Assembly (NCBI RefSeq): GCF_012349115.1
Contig: NZ_PQIG01000001.1
Coordinates: 124,001-188,000, forward strand
Direction: 5' to 3'
DNA from: Rhizobium ruizarguesonis
GTDB taxonomy: Bacteria; Pseudomonadota; Alphaproteobacteria; Rhizobiales; Rhizobiaceae
DNA: 64,000 nt
The notes under the pieces are model-generated. The model was given only the letters and a program-made list of their open reading frames with translations. It ran no database searches and had not been told where the DNA came from. Both the position numbers and the translations under genes were made by a program. Shown here one piece after another: positions 9,636 to 18,870 of the stretch. Within the stretch, counting starts at the first letter, position 1; every line of letters begins with the position of its first letter.

Positions 9636-10669
9636 GACAGGCTGCCGCCGTTCAATTTTCGGGATTGGAGACCATCCTTTTGCGGGCCCGCGAGGATAGC
9701 GTCGAATTTCCCTATCTGCTGGCCAACCACGTTCCGATGGTGCTGATCGCGCTCGATCGCCTCGGCGCCTCGCCGGAACGGCTGGAACAATGGTACGAGC
9801 AGTATCGCGAGGGCCATGCACTTCCCCCAATGCCGCCACCGGTTGCCCCGATCATCAGGGCAGCCTGGACCGAGGCGCTCGGCGATCGCACGCGTGAGGC
9901 GGATTACCGTGCCTTCTTCATTGCCGAAACCCGCCGGCTCGGCATCGATGCCGTGATCCGCACCTATCTGCCCGCCATGGTGAACGGCCTTGCGGGCAGC
10001 GCCACGCATCCGCTGATGCGCCTTGCCTATGCTGTGCTCAAGAAGGACGACCAGGAGGTCGGCACTGCGCTCGGCTATTGGGCGGCGTGCTATCTGCCGC
10101 TGCCATCCGCGACCGGTGCCGCGCCCGATACGGACGATCCAGGAAAGATCCTTGCCGATGTCGGCACTATCGAAGGCATCCGAGATTATGAGCCGGAAAC
10201 CGATCTGCTCTGGCATAATATCCGCGCCGTCGCCGCGCTTCCGGGCTTCCGCCCCGTTATCGACCGCCTTGCCTTCAAGGCCGATACACCGCGCCGTATG
10301 GCCACGACCTCGCTTGCCCTCTTTGCCGGAACCATGGATTTCTCCGCACTCCATTCCCTCACCGGTATGCACTGGCTGCGCCTCGTCTCTCCGCACCTCG
10401 AAAATGCCGAGCCTTTCTACCGCGCCTTCTGGCAGGTGATCGCCTCGCTGGTGCCGAAGATCGGTTTTCCAGCACTCCCCACCGCCGAGGCGCTGGAAGA
10501 AATGCGCAGACGACAGGCGCCCGCCTGGGCGGAGATCAAGCGCGCCGCGATTGCTTCGGACGATGAACACGATGTCAGCCTGGTTTTTTCCGCCCTGCAG
10601 GAGGAAGAGGTGTGGAAGGATCCGCTCTATCGCGTTGTCGCGGCGCGCCGGGTCGGGCTGATTGCGTAG
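9632..10669 (+). CDS. Questin oxidase-like family protein
   Basis: 345-residue all-alpha protein resembling the questin oxidase-like family (formerly DUF4243). Family-like stretches are FPYLLANHVPMVLIALDRLGA near the N-terminus, HPLMRLAYAVLKKDD in the middle and FSALHSLTGMHWLRLVSPHL in the C-terminal third. The fungal namesake performs an oxidative ring opening, while bacterial members are largely uncharacterised. The start codon overlaps the stop of the flavoprotein gene (ATGA), and the amidohydrolase gene follows three bases later. This strongly suggests that the flavoprotein and this protein act on the same substrate or intermediate. Family assignment is by recognition of motifs only. Confidence 0.7.
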   Translation: MRQAAAVQFSGLETILLRAREDSVEFPYLLANHVPMVLIALDRLGASPERLEQWYEQYREGHALPPMPPPVAPIIRAAWTEALGDRTREADYRAFFIAETRRLGIDAVIRTYLPAMVNGLAGSATHPLMRLAYAVLKKDDQEVGTALGYWAACYLPLPSATGAAPDTDDPGKILADVGTIEGIRDYEPETDLLWHNIRAVAALPGFRPVIDRLAFKADTPRRMATTSLALFAGTMDFSALHSLTGMHWLRLVSPHLENAEPFYRAFWQVIASLVPKIGFPALPTAEALEEMRRRQAPAWAEIKRAAIASDDEHDVSLVFSALQEEEVWKDPLYRVVAARRVGLIA

Positions 10670-10672
10670 CGG

Positions 10673-11884
10673 ATGATGGAAGAATTGATGACGCCGAGCC
10701 TCGTAGTCGAAAACGCCAGGACCGAAGCCGGTGAGATCGTCTCGCTTATTCTGAACAACGATCGGATCGCCGCGATCGGCCTAAATGCGGCCGCAGGCAT
10801 CGACCCAGCAGTGCCGCGTTTCGATGCTGCCGGCGGCCTGCTCTGCCTTCCCTTCGTCGATGGCCATATTCATCTCGATAAGACTTTGATCGGCCTGCCC
10901 TTCATAGCGCATATTCCGGGCGATACGGTCGCCAAGCGCATCGAGGCGGAAAAATCCCTGCGGCGCACGGTGGCGCTACCGGTCGAAGCCCGCGGCGGCG
11001 CCCTGCTGGAGAAGCTTGCAGCCTACGGCACGCTTTCCGTTCGCAGCCACGTCGACATCGATACCGAAGTCGGCCTGAAAGGCCTCGAGGCCGTGCTCTC
11101 GCTGAAGCAGAGCCATGGTCATCTCGTCGATATCCAGACCGTTGCCTTCCCGCAATCCGGCGTGCTGCGCAATCCCGGCACGGCCGGGCTGCTCGATGCG
11201 GCGATTGCCGCCGGCGCCGATCTCGTCGGCGGCCTCGATCCCGCCGGCATCGACAACGATGTGACCGGCCATCTCGATGCGATCTTTTCCGTCGCCGGCA
11301 AATACGGTGTCGGGCTCGATATCCATCTGCATGACGGCGGTGCACTCGGCGCCTTCGAACTTCGCCAGATCGCCGATCGCGCGGCAGCACTCGGCCTCGA
11401 AGGCAAGGTGGTCGTCAGCCACGCTTTCTGCCTCGGCGAGTTGGACGATGCCGAATTCGGCCGCACTGCCGCGGCCCTCGCCGGATCGGGCGTGGCGATC
11501 ATGACCAGCGCGCCAGGAGCCGTGCCGATGCCACCGGTCAAGCGGCTTGCCGCCGCCGGCGTCCGGCTCTTCTGCGCCAACGACAATATCCGCGACGCCT
11601 GGTCGCCTTTCGGCAATGGCGACATGCTGGAGCGTGTCGGCATCCTCTGCGATCGCCAGGATTTCCGTTCGGATGAGGATTTGGCGGCGGCCTTCCGCCT
11701 GGCGACGCAGGCGCCGGCCGAAATCCTCGGCCGCCCCGTCGGCCCGCTCCAGGCCGGCTCGCGTGCTGATTTTATTATTTTGCCCGCCGCGTCGCTGGCA
11801 GAAGCCGTCGCTGCCCGTCCCCTCGATCGCATCGTCTTTCGCGGCGGCACTATTATCGCCCGCGGGGGCCGGCTCGACGTCTGA
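10673..11884 (+). CDS. Amidohydrolase family protein, cytosine deaminase-like
   Basis: 403-residue metal-dependent hydrolase of the amidohydrolase superfamily, close in pattern to cytosine deaminase and N-substituted ammelide hydrolases. Metal-binding motifs are DGHIHLDKT (about residues 64-72), LDIHLHDGG (middle), a VVSHAFCL histidine and the C-terminal FCANDNIRDAWSP with its aspartate. The C-terminal LQAGSRADFIIL is the usual beta-sandwich return. It probably deaminates or deamidates a nitrogen heterocycle. The start at 10673 is three bases from the preceding stop. An in-frame ATG at 10688, with GGAAG upstream, is an alternative. Two further amidohydrolase genes follow. Confidence 0.85.
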   Translation: MMEELMTPSLVVENARTEAGEIVSLILNNDRIAAIGLNAAAGIDPAVPRFDAAGGLLCLPFVDGHIHLDKTLIGLPFIAHIPGDTVAKRIEAEKSLRRTVALPVEARGGALLEKLAAYGTLSVRSHVDIDTEVGLKGLEAVLSLKQSHGHLVDIQTVAFPQSGVLRNPGTAGLLDAAIAAGADLVGGLDPAGIDNDVTGHLDAIFSVAGKYGVGLDIHLHDGGALGAFELRQIADRAAALGLEGKVVVSHAFCLGELDDAEFGRTAAALAGSGVAIMTSAPGAVPMPPVKRLAAAGVRLFCANDNIRDAWSPFGNGDMLERVGILCDRQDFRSDEDLAAAFRLATQAPAEILGRPVGPLQAGSRADFIILPAASLAEAVAARPLDRIVFRGGTIIARGGRLDV

Positions 11885-11921
11885 TTTTTCCATCAATGTA
11901 TGGCGCATGGGAGCACCGCAG

Positions 11922-13271
11922 ATGAAGGGCCGACTTTGGATCCAATCGCCGCTCGCCATCATGGCTGAGGGCGCCGAGGGCGGCATCGTCATCGAGAATG
12001 GCCGCATCGTCGAGCTGGTTGCGGCTGGACGGCAGCCTGCGAGCCCCGTCGATGCACGCTTCGACGCTGGCCGGCATGTCGTCATTCCCGGTCTCGTCAA
12101 CACCCATCACCATATGTTCCAGACGCTGACACGCGCCCATCCGGCTGCGATCAACAAGTCGCTCTGGCCATGGATCCGCGCGCTCTATCCGATCTGGGCA
12201 AGACACATGACGCCGGAGGCCTTCCGTCTTGCCGTCCGTCTCGCGCTGACCGAGCTCCTCCTTTCCGGTTGCACCACCACCTCCGACCACCACTATCTCT
12301 ATGCCGCCGGCCTCGAAGACGCGATGGATGTCGAGGCCGAGGAGGCGGCTCGCCTCGGCATGCGCATCACGCTGACGCGGGGCAGTCTCAATATCAAGGA
12401 CCAGCAAGGCGTGATTTCGCCGGCCAATGTCGTGCAGGACGACGACGTGATCCTTGCCGACAGCGAGCGTGTGCTCCGGCGTTATCATGACCGCTCCGAA
12501 GGGGCGATGACGCAGGTGGCGCTCGCGCCCTGCGCGCCCTTCGACGTCACGCTGGAACTGATGCGCGAAACCGCGGCGCTGGCGGAACGCTACGATTGCC
12601 GGCTCCACACCCATCTGGTCGAGACCAGAGCGGAAGCAGAATTCTGCCGCAGCAAATTCGCCTGCACGCCGGTGGAATATCTCGATCGCTGCAACTGGCT
12701 GAGTGCGCGCACCTGGCTCGCCCACGGCATTCATTTCGACGATGCCGAGATCGTCGAACTCGGCCGGCACGGCGTCGGCATCTGCCATTGCCCGACCTCG
12801 AACATGGTGCTTGCATCAGGCATGTGCCGCACCTGCGAGCTGGAAGCCGCAGGAGTGCCTGTCGGCCTTGGGGTCGACGGCTCAGCTTCCAACGACAATT
12901 CCAACCTGATGGAAAGCGTGCGCCATGCCTTGATGCTGAACCGGCTGACCTATGGCGCCGAAGCGGTTACCCATCTCGATGCGCTCCGCTGGGGAACCGC
13001 TGGGTCGGCAAGGCTGCTCGGTCGCGACGACATCGGGATCATCGCGCCGGGCCGCCAGGCAGATCTGGCCTTCTACAAGCTAGACGAATTGCGTTTCTCC
13101 GGTGCCGGTGATCCGCTGGCAGCCCTCGTGCTTTGCGGCGCCACCACGGCTGATCGCGTCATGATCGCAGGCGAATGGCGCGTCACCGACGGCATGCCGG
13201 ATAGTGCCGATATCGAGGCGCTGATTGCCGATCACAACCGCGTCGCCCGCAATTTTCTTCTGTCGGTCTGA
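11922..13271 (+). CDS. 8-oxoguanine deaminase-like amidohydrolase
   Basis: 449-residue amidohydrolase of the ATZ/TRZ branch, matching the 8-oxoguanine deaminase pattern (8-oxoguanine to urate plus ammonia). Key features are NTHHHMFQTLTRA with metal histidines 62 and 64, SGCTTTSDHHYLYAAGLEDAMD, RLHTHLVET, TWLAHGIHFDDAEI, ICHCPTSNM and the catalytic aspartate in LGVDGSASNDNSN. The C-terminus has IGIIAPGRQADLAFYKLDELRFSG, also typical of this group. GGGAG eight bases upstream supports ATG 11922; ATG 11907 is in frame. It lies 37 bases after one amidohydrolase gene and nine before another. It may act on an oxidised purine or on an analogous ring released by the upstream oxidases. Confidence 0.85.
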   Translation: MKGRLWIQSPLAIMAEGAEGGIVIENGRIVELVAAGRQPASPVDARFDAGRHVVIPGLVNTHHHMFQTLTRAHPAAINKSLWPWIRALYPIWARHMTPEAFRLAVRLALTELLLSGCTTTSDHHYLYAAGLEDAMDVEAEEAARLGMRITLTRGSLNIKDQQGVISPANVVQDDDVILADSERVLRRYHDRSEGAMTQVALAPCAPFDVTLELMRETAALAERYDCRLHTHLVETRAEAEFCRSKFACTPVEYLDRCNWLSARTWLAHGIHFDDAEIVELGRHGVGICHCPTSNMVLASGMCRTCELEAAGVPVGLGVDGSASNDNSNLMESVRHALMLNRLTYGAEAVTHLDALRWGTAGSARLLGRDDIGIIAPGRQADLAFYKLDELRFSGAGDPLAALVLCGATTADRVMIAGEWRVTDGMPDSADIEALIADHNRVARNFLLSV

Positions 13272-13280
13272 GGAGGCCCC

Positions 13281-14513
13281 ATGGCGATCGATTTCGTCAT
13301 CCGTAATGCCCGTATAGCCGGCTTGACCGAACCGACCGACATCGCCTTCGAGGCAGGCCGAATCGCGGCAATCGCACCTCGCTTCGTCTGCGACGCACCC
13401 CACCATGATGCCGGAGGGAAATTCGCCTGCGCCGGCCTGATCGAAACCCATATCCACCTCGACAAGGCCGGCATCATCAGCCGCTGCAATCTCTGCACCG
13501 GGACACTCACGGAGGCCGTCAGCGAGACCTCTAGGGCCAAGGCGGCCTTCACCGAAGAAGACGTCTATGCCCGTGCTGGCGCAGTCGTTGAAAAGGCGAT
13601 CCTCCACGGTACCACCCGCCTGCGCACCTTCGTTGAGATCGACCCGCGCGCCGGCTTCCGCTCCTTCGAGGCGATCAGAAAATTGAAGGCCGACTATACC
13701 AGCCTCCTCGACATCGAAATCTGCGCCTTCGCCCAGGAGGGCCTGACGAACGACCCCGGCACTGAGGAGATGCTGGAACAGGCGATGAAAATGGGTGCCG
13801 ATCTTGTGGGCGGCTGCCCCTACACCGATCCGGAGCCCGTCGAACACATCCGCCGCATCTTCGACCTCGCCATGCGCCACGACGTTGCTGTCGATTTCCA
13901 CCTCGATTTCGACCTCGACCCCGCAGGCTCCAATCTCCCTGTCGTCATCGCCGAGACCGTCGCGCGCCGGTACCAGGGGCGCGTCTCCGTTGGCCATGTC
14001 ACCAAGCTCTCTGCTTTGCCGCCGGAAGAACTGGAGCCGATCGGCCGCCGTCTTGCCGAGGCTGGCATCGCATTGACCGTGCTACCGGCTACCGATCTCT
14101 TCCTGACCGGCCGTGATTCGACCCATCTCGTCCCGCGCGGCGTGACACCCGCCCACCGCCTGGCAGCGCTCGGCGTCGTCACGACCATCTCCACCAACAA
14201 TGTCCTGAATCCGTTCACGCCCTTCGGCGACGTCAACCTGATGCGCATGGCCAATCTTTACGCCAACATCGCCCAGATCGGCACCCCCGATGGCTTCGAC
14301 GGTGTTTTCGCGATGATCACGACACAGGCTGCCACCCTCCTGGGAAGAAAGGCTTACGGCATTGCGATCGGCAGCGCGGCAGATATCGTCGTCTTCGACG
14401 CCCCCTCGGCTGCCGATGCCGTCGCGACAATCGCGCCCGCGAGCGCCGGGTGGAAAAATGGTCGTCGGAGCTTCCTTCGCCCGCGGCCGCAGCTTTTCCT
14501 GGACCCAGGCTAG
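13281..14513 (+). CDS. Amidohydrolase family protein, cytosine deaminase-like
   Basis: 410-residue amidohydrolase, clearly different from its two upstream neighbours. The N-terminal metal site is ETHIHLDKAG (about residues 55-64), followed by RTFVEIDPRAGFRS, DFHLDFDLDP, VSVGHVTKL and the aspartate-position segment TISTNNVLNPFTPFGDVN. In that segment Asn replaces the usual Asp-rich ending, so the exact catalytic residue needs a structure-based alignment. It resembles the cytosine deaminase/N-isopropylammelide hydrolase group. A GAGGAGG-like ribosome site precedes it, nine bases after the 8-oxoguanine deaminase-like gene. It is the last recognisable gene of the rightward operon. Confidence 0.85.
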   Translation: MAIDFVIRNARIAGLTEPTDIAFEAGRIAAIAPRFVCDAPHHDAGGKFACAGLIETHIHLDKAGIISRCNLCTGTLTEAVSETSRAKAAFTEEDVYARAGAVVEKAILHGTTRLRTFVEIDPRAGFRSFEAIRKLKADYTSLLDIEICAFAQEGLTNDPGTEEMLEQAMKMGADLVGGCPYTDPEPVEHIRRIFDLAMRHDVAVDFHLDFDLDPAGSNLPVVIAETVARRYQGRVSVGHVTKLSALPPEELEPIGRRLAEAGIALTVLPATDLFLTGRDSTHLVPRGVTPAHRLAALGVVTTISTNNVLNPFTPFGDVNLMRMANLYANIAQIGTPDGFDGVFAMITTQAATLLGRKAYGIAIGSAADIVVFDAPSAADAVATIAPASAGWKNGRRSFLRPRPQLFLDPG

Positions 14514-14568
14514 GCACCGCATACGCTTCGCTCTAGGCGGATCGGTCTCCGCCAGCAGCTTCGGGCCG

Positions 14569-14697
14569 CACGCCGTCATCGTTTCAGGCAAGAGAATAGC
14601 GCTTGCGCGTATGGAGATGAGAATCCTTAGTTTTCTATTGGAAAGGCAGGGTCCGATCAGTACCCGTGAGCAACTCATTGAGGCTCAAATACGATGA
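14569..14697 (+). pseudogene. Remnant of an OmpR/PhoB-type DNA-binding domain
   Basis: A short open stretch encodes LARMEMRILSFLLERQGPIS and TREQLIEAQIR, the recognisable first half of the winged-helix domain of OmpR/PhoB response regulators. A stop codon follows, and no receiver domain precedes it. The frame begins inside the amidohydrolase gene, so it has no start of its own. It is best read as a decayed fragment left by an insertion or deletion. Confidence 0.55.
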
Positions 14698-15268
14698 TCA
14701 TTGATGTCCGCACATCCTAGCCTCTAACGGGTTCACGGCGACGTAGGCGCCCGGATCTCTGCGGGGCTAAACAGGCGCTCTCCTAAACGGGTCAGCGATA
14801 AAGGAAGTGCTGCCGGTGGCGTCCACATGGATGATCGGCATCAATCTCCATACTTGGCCGGTTGTCGTTTAGGGAAAAAAGCCCGGCCGCGCACAAGGCC
14901 ACGACGCTTGAGAAGTGGGTGGCTCCGACGTCTGGTTCACGTTACCGCCTCGGGGTTGCAAACCCAGGAAAGTTACGAAACAGACGTCGGCTTAGCAGTG
15001 TTCGGAGATGATTGAATTGAAGGCCCTGCGAATTCATCTGTTGGATCGAAATGCGGCTCGATAGCTCCGCGTCTTCAAATCATGCCTGGAATTAGGTTAG
15101 ATCAGCCTCTGCAAACCTCCGAACCGTGATTGCCGATGCGCTTTCGCGGAAGTCCGGATATCAGCAAGCGCTGCACCAACCTTGAAAGCTTCGAAACCCA
15201 CTAGTGAACTGCACCAACATCAATTTCCCTTCTCCCATCCTCTTTTCCAAGCATCAGAAAACTTTCTC
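14698..15268. other. Gene-poor gap between catabolic and iron regions
   Basis: About 570 bases without a convincing gene. A 62-codon open stretch near 14827 has no family resemblance. Together with the response-regulator remnant just upstream, the gap looks like decayed sequence at the junction of two unrelated gene blocks. No inverted-repeat ends of an insertion sequence were found by eye. Confidence 0.5.
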
Positions 15269-16150
15269 ATGATCAATCATACCAGCGTCTATTCGATGCC
15301 CGGAACGTGTTTTTTCGATCTGGCTCCTGCTGCGGGCGGCGAGCCCTATCGCATATTCCTTTCCATTCCGGCGGAGAGACCGCCGGCGGGAGGATGGCCG
15401 CTTCTCGTCATGACCGACGGCAACGCCACTTTCCCCTTCGCGGTCGCCAGCTTGGTCACTCAGGCACCTTATCCGACGGGGACGAATGTCGGTTGGGGAG
15501 TGATCGCGGCGATCGGCTACCCGTCCGACGAGCCCTATGATCCGCTCCGCCGGTCTTGGGACCTGGGCCCTCCGCCGGTCAAATCCTATCCGCCGTTCGT
15601 TGAGGGCGGTCCGCCGGTTGTCATCGGAGGGACCGGTAAGCTGGTGGATTTCATCGAAAACGAGCTTATCCCGCGGATCGCAGAGATGGTGATACTGGAC
15701 CCGATGCGCCGATCGCTTTTCGGACATTCCTTCGGCGGCCTCTTTACTCTCTATGCTCTGTTCGAGCGTCCAGGTCTGTTTGCCAATTGGATTGCGGCCA
15801 GCCCAACCATCTATTGGGAGAACAGTGAAATCCTCAAGAATGAGGCGCAGCGTCAAGACGCGCCGGGGAATGCACCCTTCCTGCATTTGTCCGCCGGAGA
15901 ATACGAAGGCGATGAGCTGGCACCCTTCCAGTACCGGAACGAGGATGCCCCTGCGCGTCTGGAGAAGAGGAAGACGGAGCGGACCGTCCTCCTGGCGCGA
16001 GAGATGGCAGAGCGATTAAACGGCACTGCCGACGGCGTGCGTACCGAATTCGAGCTTTATGCCGGTGAGACCCATATGTCCGTTCTTGCGGCGGCCGTGA
16101 ATCGTGCAGTTAGCATCGCGTTCGCCGTCCAGAGTTTGACCGACCTGTGA
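15269..16150 (+). CDS. Alpha/beta hydrolase, siderophore esterase-like (IroE/Fes type)
   Basis: 293-residue esterase of the alpha/beta-hydrolase fold. The nucleophile elbow is GHSFGG (about residue 154), followed by LFANWIAASPTIYWEN, typical of the IroE/Fes-type esterase family. A late histidine is in YAGETHMSVL. Such enzymes cleave ester bonds of siderophores or their iron complexes so that iron is released. Its place just upstream of a TonB-dependent receptor and near fhuCDB supports that role. ATG 15269 is the first plausible start; an upstream TTG frame lacks family sequence. No signal peptide is evident, so it is probably cytoplasmic. Confidence 0.78.
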   Translation: MINHTSVYSMPGTCFFDLAPAAGGEPYRIFLSIPAERPPAGGWPLLVMTDGNATFPFAVASLVTQAPYPTGTNVGWGVIAAIGYPSDEPYDPLRRSWDLGPPPVKSYPPFVEGGPPVVIGGTGKLVDFIENELIPRIAEMVILDPMRRSLFGHSFGGLFTLYALFERPGLFANWIAASPTIYWENSEILKNEAQRQDAPGNAPFLHLSAGEYEGDELAPFQYRNEDAPARLEKRKTERTVLLAREMAERLNGTADGVRTEFELYAGETHMSVLAAAVNRAVSIAFAVQSLTDL

Positions 16151-16413
16151 CGCTCTCCGACGGTTAGACGATCGTAGTTGAGACGAACGACCTCGTGCCG
16201 CGCACTCGTCAAGGTCGGTGCCACATGGGCGTTCGGGATTACGTCGTCTCTCCGTGTTGCCCCTAAACCTCATGGTCCCGACCAGGAGCAAAGATGGTCA
16301 CAAAAGGATGATTATTAAGTTGACTCCAATTCTCCTGTTTTAGTAAACGGACTCGCTGCAGTGGCCGGAGGGGCGGCCGTCACACTGCTGAATATTGGTC
16401 TGACAGGGGAAGT

Positions 16414-18558
16414 ATGACAGTGGGACTACAGGGAAAGTTGCGCATATTCACAAGCCGATTGATTGCGAGCAGCGCTTTGATGACGGTGTCGTCCGGATCG
16501 GTGGGCATTGGCCGGGCACAAGACAATGCGGCGGAAGAGGCGACGCAATTGGCCCCGATCGTCATAACCGGCAAGTCGGATCGTGTGGTTGGCCCTGATC
16601 GCACCATCGTTGCCAAGGATACCGCCACAGGCACCAAAACAGATACTCCGGTCGTCGATGTACCGGCGTCCGTGTCGGTGGTGACGCAAAAAGAGTTGGA
16701 AGAGCGTCATGTGGACAATCTTCAGCAGGCGGTCGCTTATACCGCCGGCGTCTTTTCGGATGAGTTCGGTAACGACGACCGCTACGACTATATAAGAATT
16801 CGCGGCTTTGATCAGACGGCGCTTGGCACCTACCGGGATGGACTGGCGGCGCGCATTCCCGCCTGGTTCACTGCCAGCCGCCTCGAACCCTATGGTCTTC
16901 AGCGCGTCGAGGTCCTGAAAGGATCGACTTCGACCCTCTTTGGCCTTAACGGCCCGGGAGGACTGGTCAATGCAATCACCAAACGGCCCCTGGATGAGAA
17001 GCATGGCGAAGTTTACACGTCTTATGGTGATGGTACCAAGGAAGTGGGTGCAGATTTCGGCGGCCCGATTGATGCCGATGGCGTGTGGACCTACCGGCTT
17101 ACCGCACTTGCCAAGGACGGTGACCAGGGCTTGGATTATTCGAACGACGACCGCACCTACATTGCACCGGCACTGACGATCAAGCCGGAAGAGGGGACCT
17201 CGCTCACCATTCTGACCGATTATTATAAACGCGATGGAACGGGCGCGCGCGGCTTTCCCACAGGCGCAAATATCGATATCGACACCTTCCTCGGCGAACC
17301 GGACTTCAATCGCTTCAATACGGAGCAGGTCGACATCGGATATCAGTTCGAGCACTCGTTCAACGAGAACCTGACCTTCCGCTCCAACGCTCGCTATACA
17401 CATTTGAGCCTGGACTATGCTGAAGTCTATGGCGCATCGCTGGATCCGACGGCCAATCGAACGGCGTTCTCGGTTGACGGCATGTCCAATCGCTACGCCT
17501 TCGACAACCAGCTGCAGTACGATACCGCATGGGACGGGATCGACAGCAAGACGCTCGTCGGCGTCGATTACACCAGTGACAATACGCGCGAAAACATCCT
17601 GTTCGGCACGGCGGGGCCGATCGATATTGATAATCCGGTCTATTGCGGTCTTTCCTGCATTAACCTTGGCCCTTACGTGAACTGGCGCGTCAAGCAGCAG
17701 GCGCTCGGGATCTATGCTCAGGAGCAATTGACGTTCGACGATCGATGGATCGTTACTCTGGGCGGGCGATGGGACCAGGTTCACACGACTGCGGATTACC
17801 TCGATAGCGGGACAAGCGACGACGACACGGCGTCAGCTTTCACCAAGCGGGCCGGGCTGACGTATAAATTTACGCCGAATCTCGCAGCTTATGCGAACTA
17901 TTCGGAAAGCTTCCAGCCGCTCGTCGCGCAGACCGCAAACGGCTACGCTGTGACAGGATCGTTGAAACCGCAGCAGGGTGAACAATACGAGGTTGGCTTC
18001 AAATACCAGCCGGATGGGTTTGACGGCCTCTTCACCTTGGCGCTGTTTGATCTTACCCAAACCAATGTGCCGAGCTATGTCAGCCCTCTGGTGCAGGAGC
18101 AGATTGGCAAGGTTGGAGTGCGCGGCATCGAATTCGAAGGAAAAGCCGCAATCAACGACAGGCTCAATCTGACGCTTGCTTATTCCTATTGGGATGCTGA
18201 AATCCGCGAAGACGGGACAGGCGGCAATGTCGGTAACCGGCCTTCCCGCGTGCCGCGACATCTGGCATCGGCCTGGCTCGATTACACGATTCCGGGAGAT
18301 GGATGGCGCGGTGACCTGACGATCGGGGGAGGTGTCCGCTATATCGGTCAGACCTACGGTGACGATGCAAATACGGTGTCGCTTGCCAGCTATACTCTGG
18401 TTGATGCCGCAGTCAGCTACAAGGTGACCGAGGACGTGACGCTGGGCGTCAATGCGACGAACCTATTTGACTATAAGTATCTCGCCACCAGCTATTACGG
18501 AACTGAGTTCTACGGCGATCGGCGTAAGGTCGTCGGCACGCTGAAGTATTCCTGGTAA
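16414..18558 (+). CDS. TonB-dependent siderophore receptor (FhuA/FoxA-like)
   Basis: 714-residue outer-membrane receptor. The signal peptide ends near GRAQ-DNAAEE, and a TonB-box-like QLAPIVITG follows at about residues 45-53. The plug domain contains VPASVSVVTQKELEER, YIRIRGFDQ and LEPYGLQRVEVLKGSTSTL. The beta-barrel ends with YYGTEFYGDRRKVVGTLKYSW, whose last residue is the usual aromatic. Length and plug motifs fit ferric-hydroxamate siderophore receptors. GGGGAAG precedes the start. A degenerate TGA-N9-TCc element at 16321-16335, one mismatch from the rhizobial iron-responsive operator, lies about 80 bases upstream. The receptor passes its cargo to FhuD and FhuBC, encoded convergently downstream. 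Confidence 0.93.
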   Translation: MTVGLQGKLRIFTSRLIASSALMTVSSGSVGIGRAQDNAAEEATQLAPIVITGKSDRVVGPDRTIVAKDTATGTKTDTPVVDVPASVSVVTQKELEERHVDNLQQAVAYTAGVFSDEFGNDDRYDYIRIRGFDQTALGTYRDGLAARIPAWFTASRLEPYGLQRVEVLKGSTSTLFGLNGPGGLVNAITKRPLDEKHGEVYTSYGDGTKEVGADFGGPIDADGVWTYRLTALAKDGDQGLDYSNDDRTYIAPALTIKPEEGTSLTILTDYYKRDGTGARGFPTGANIDIDTFLGEPDFNRFNTEQVDIGYQFEHSFNENLTFRSNARYTHLSLDYAEVYGASLDPTANRTAFSVDGMSNRYAFDNQLQYDTAWDGIDSKTLVGVDYTSDNTRENILFGTAGPIDIDNPVYCGLSCINLGPYVNWRVKQQALGIYAQEQLTFDDRWIVTLGGRWDQVHTTADYLDSGTSDDDTASAFTKRAGLTYKFTPNLAAYANYSESFQPLVAQTANGYAVTGSLKPQQGEQYEVGFKYQPDGFDGLFTLALFDLTQTNVPSYVSPLVQEQIGKVGVRGIEFEGKAAINDRLNLTLAYSYWDAEIREDGTGGNVGNRPSRVPRHLASAWLDYTIPGDGWRGDLTIGGGVRYIGQTYGDDANTVSLASYTLVDAAVSYKVTEDVTLGVNATNLFDYKYLATSYYGTEFYGDRRKVVGTLKYSW

Positions 18559-18870
18559 AGTGGTGGGCGCCGCCTTTGTCCGATCAAGGCCGCGTCCGCG
18601 ATCTGAGCGTCGGAGTTGTGTAATAATTCAAAGTGTTACAGCGTCGCGCGTTTGAAAAGGCGTGCGGCGCTGTAGCCGCGTTCCAGGCATTTGGTTCTTT
18701 CGAGAACGAACGTCCTGCAGTTTTCGACAAGACAAAGCCTTTCGCTATCGGTGCTGCCAGGCCATACCGGGGATCGTCGGAAGAAAAGCAGTTATCCACG
18801 GAGTGCCGAACTATCGCGCCGGCGTACCTGCTGGTGCTTGCCTCATGGCCATCCCCTCCTAGGGGCAACC
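18559..18870. other. Gap between convergent receptor and fhuB genes
   Basis: About 310 bases between two convergent stops. The only structure I recognise is one copy of the hairpin repeat at 18625-18676. Both strands show short open stretches without family resemblance. Confidence 0.5.
18625..18676 (-). repeat. Rhizobial-type intergenic hairpin repeat, copy 1
   Basis: Read leftward, this stretch runs GCGCCGCACGCCTTTTCAAA, then CGCGCGACGCTGTAACACTT and TGAAT. It aligns with the copy at 59011-59060, which is complete and has a clean hairpin. Here the first stem is imperfect and the second hairpin is missing, so this copy is partial. It lies between convergent genes, where it may act on transcript 3' ends. 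Confidence 0.65.

Noticed and set aside
10976..12103. A long - strand frame across two amidohydrolase genes
   Set aside because: It spans the boundary of two clear genes and has no recognisable family.
14827..15015. Possible transposase remnant in the gap after the catabolic island
   Set aside because: Short, no catalytic motif, and no inverted-repeat ends visible.
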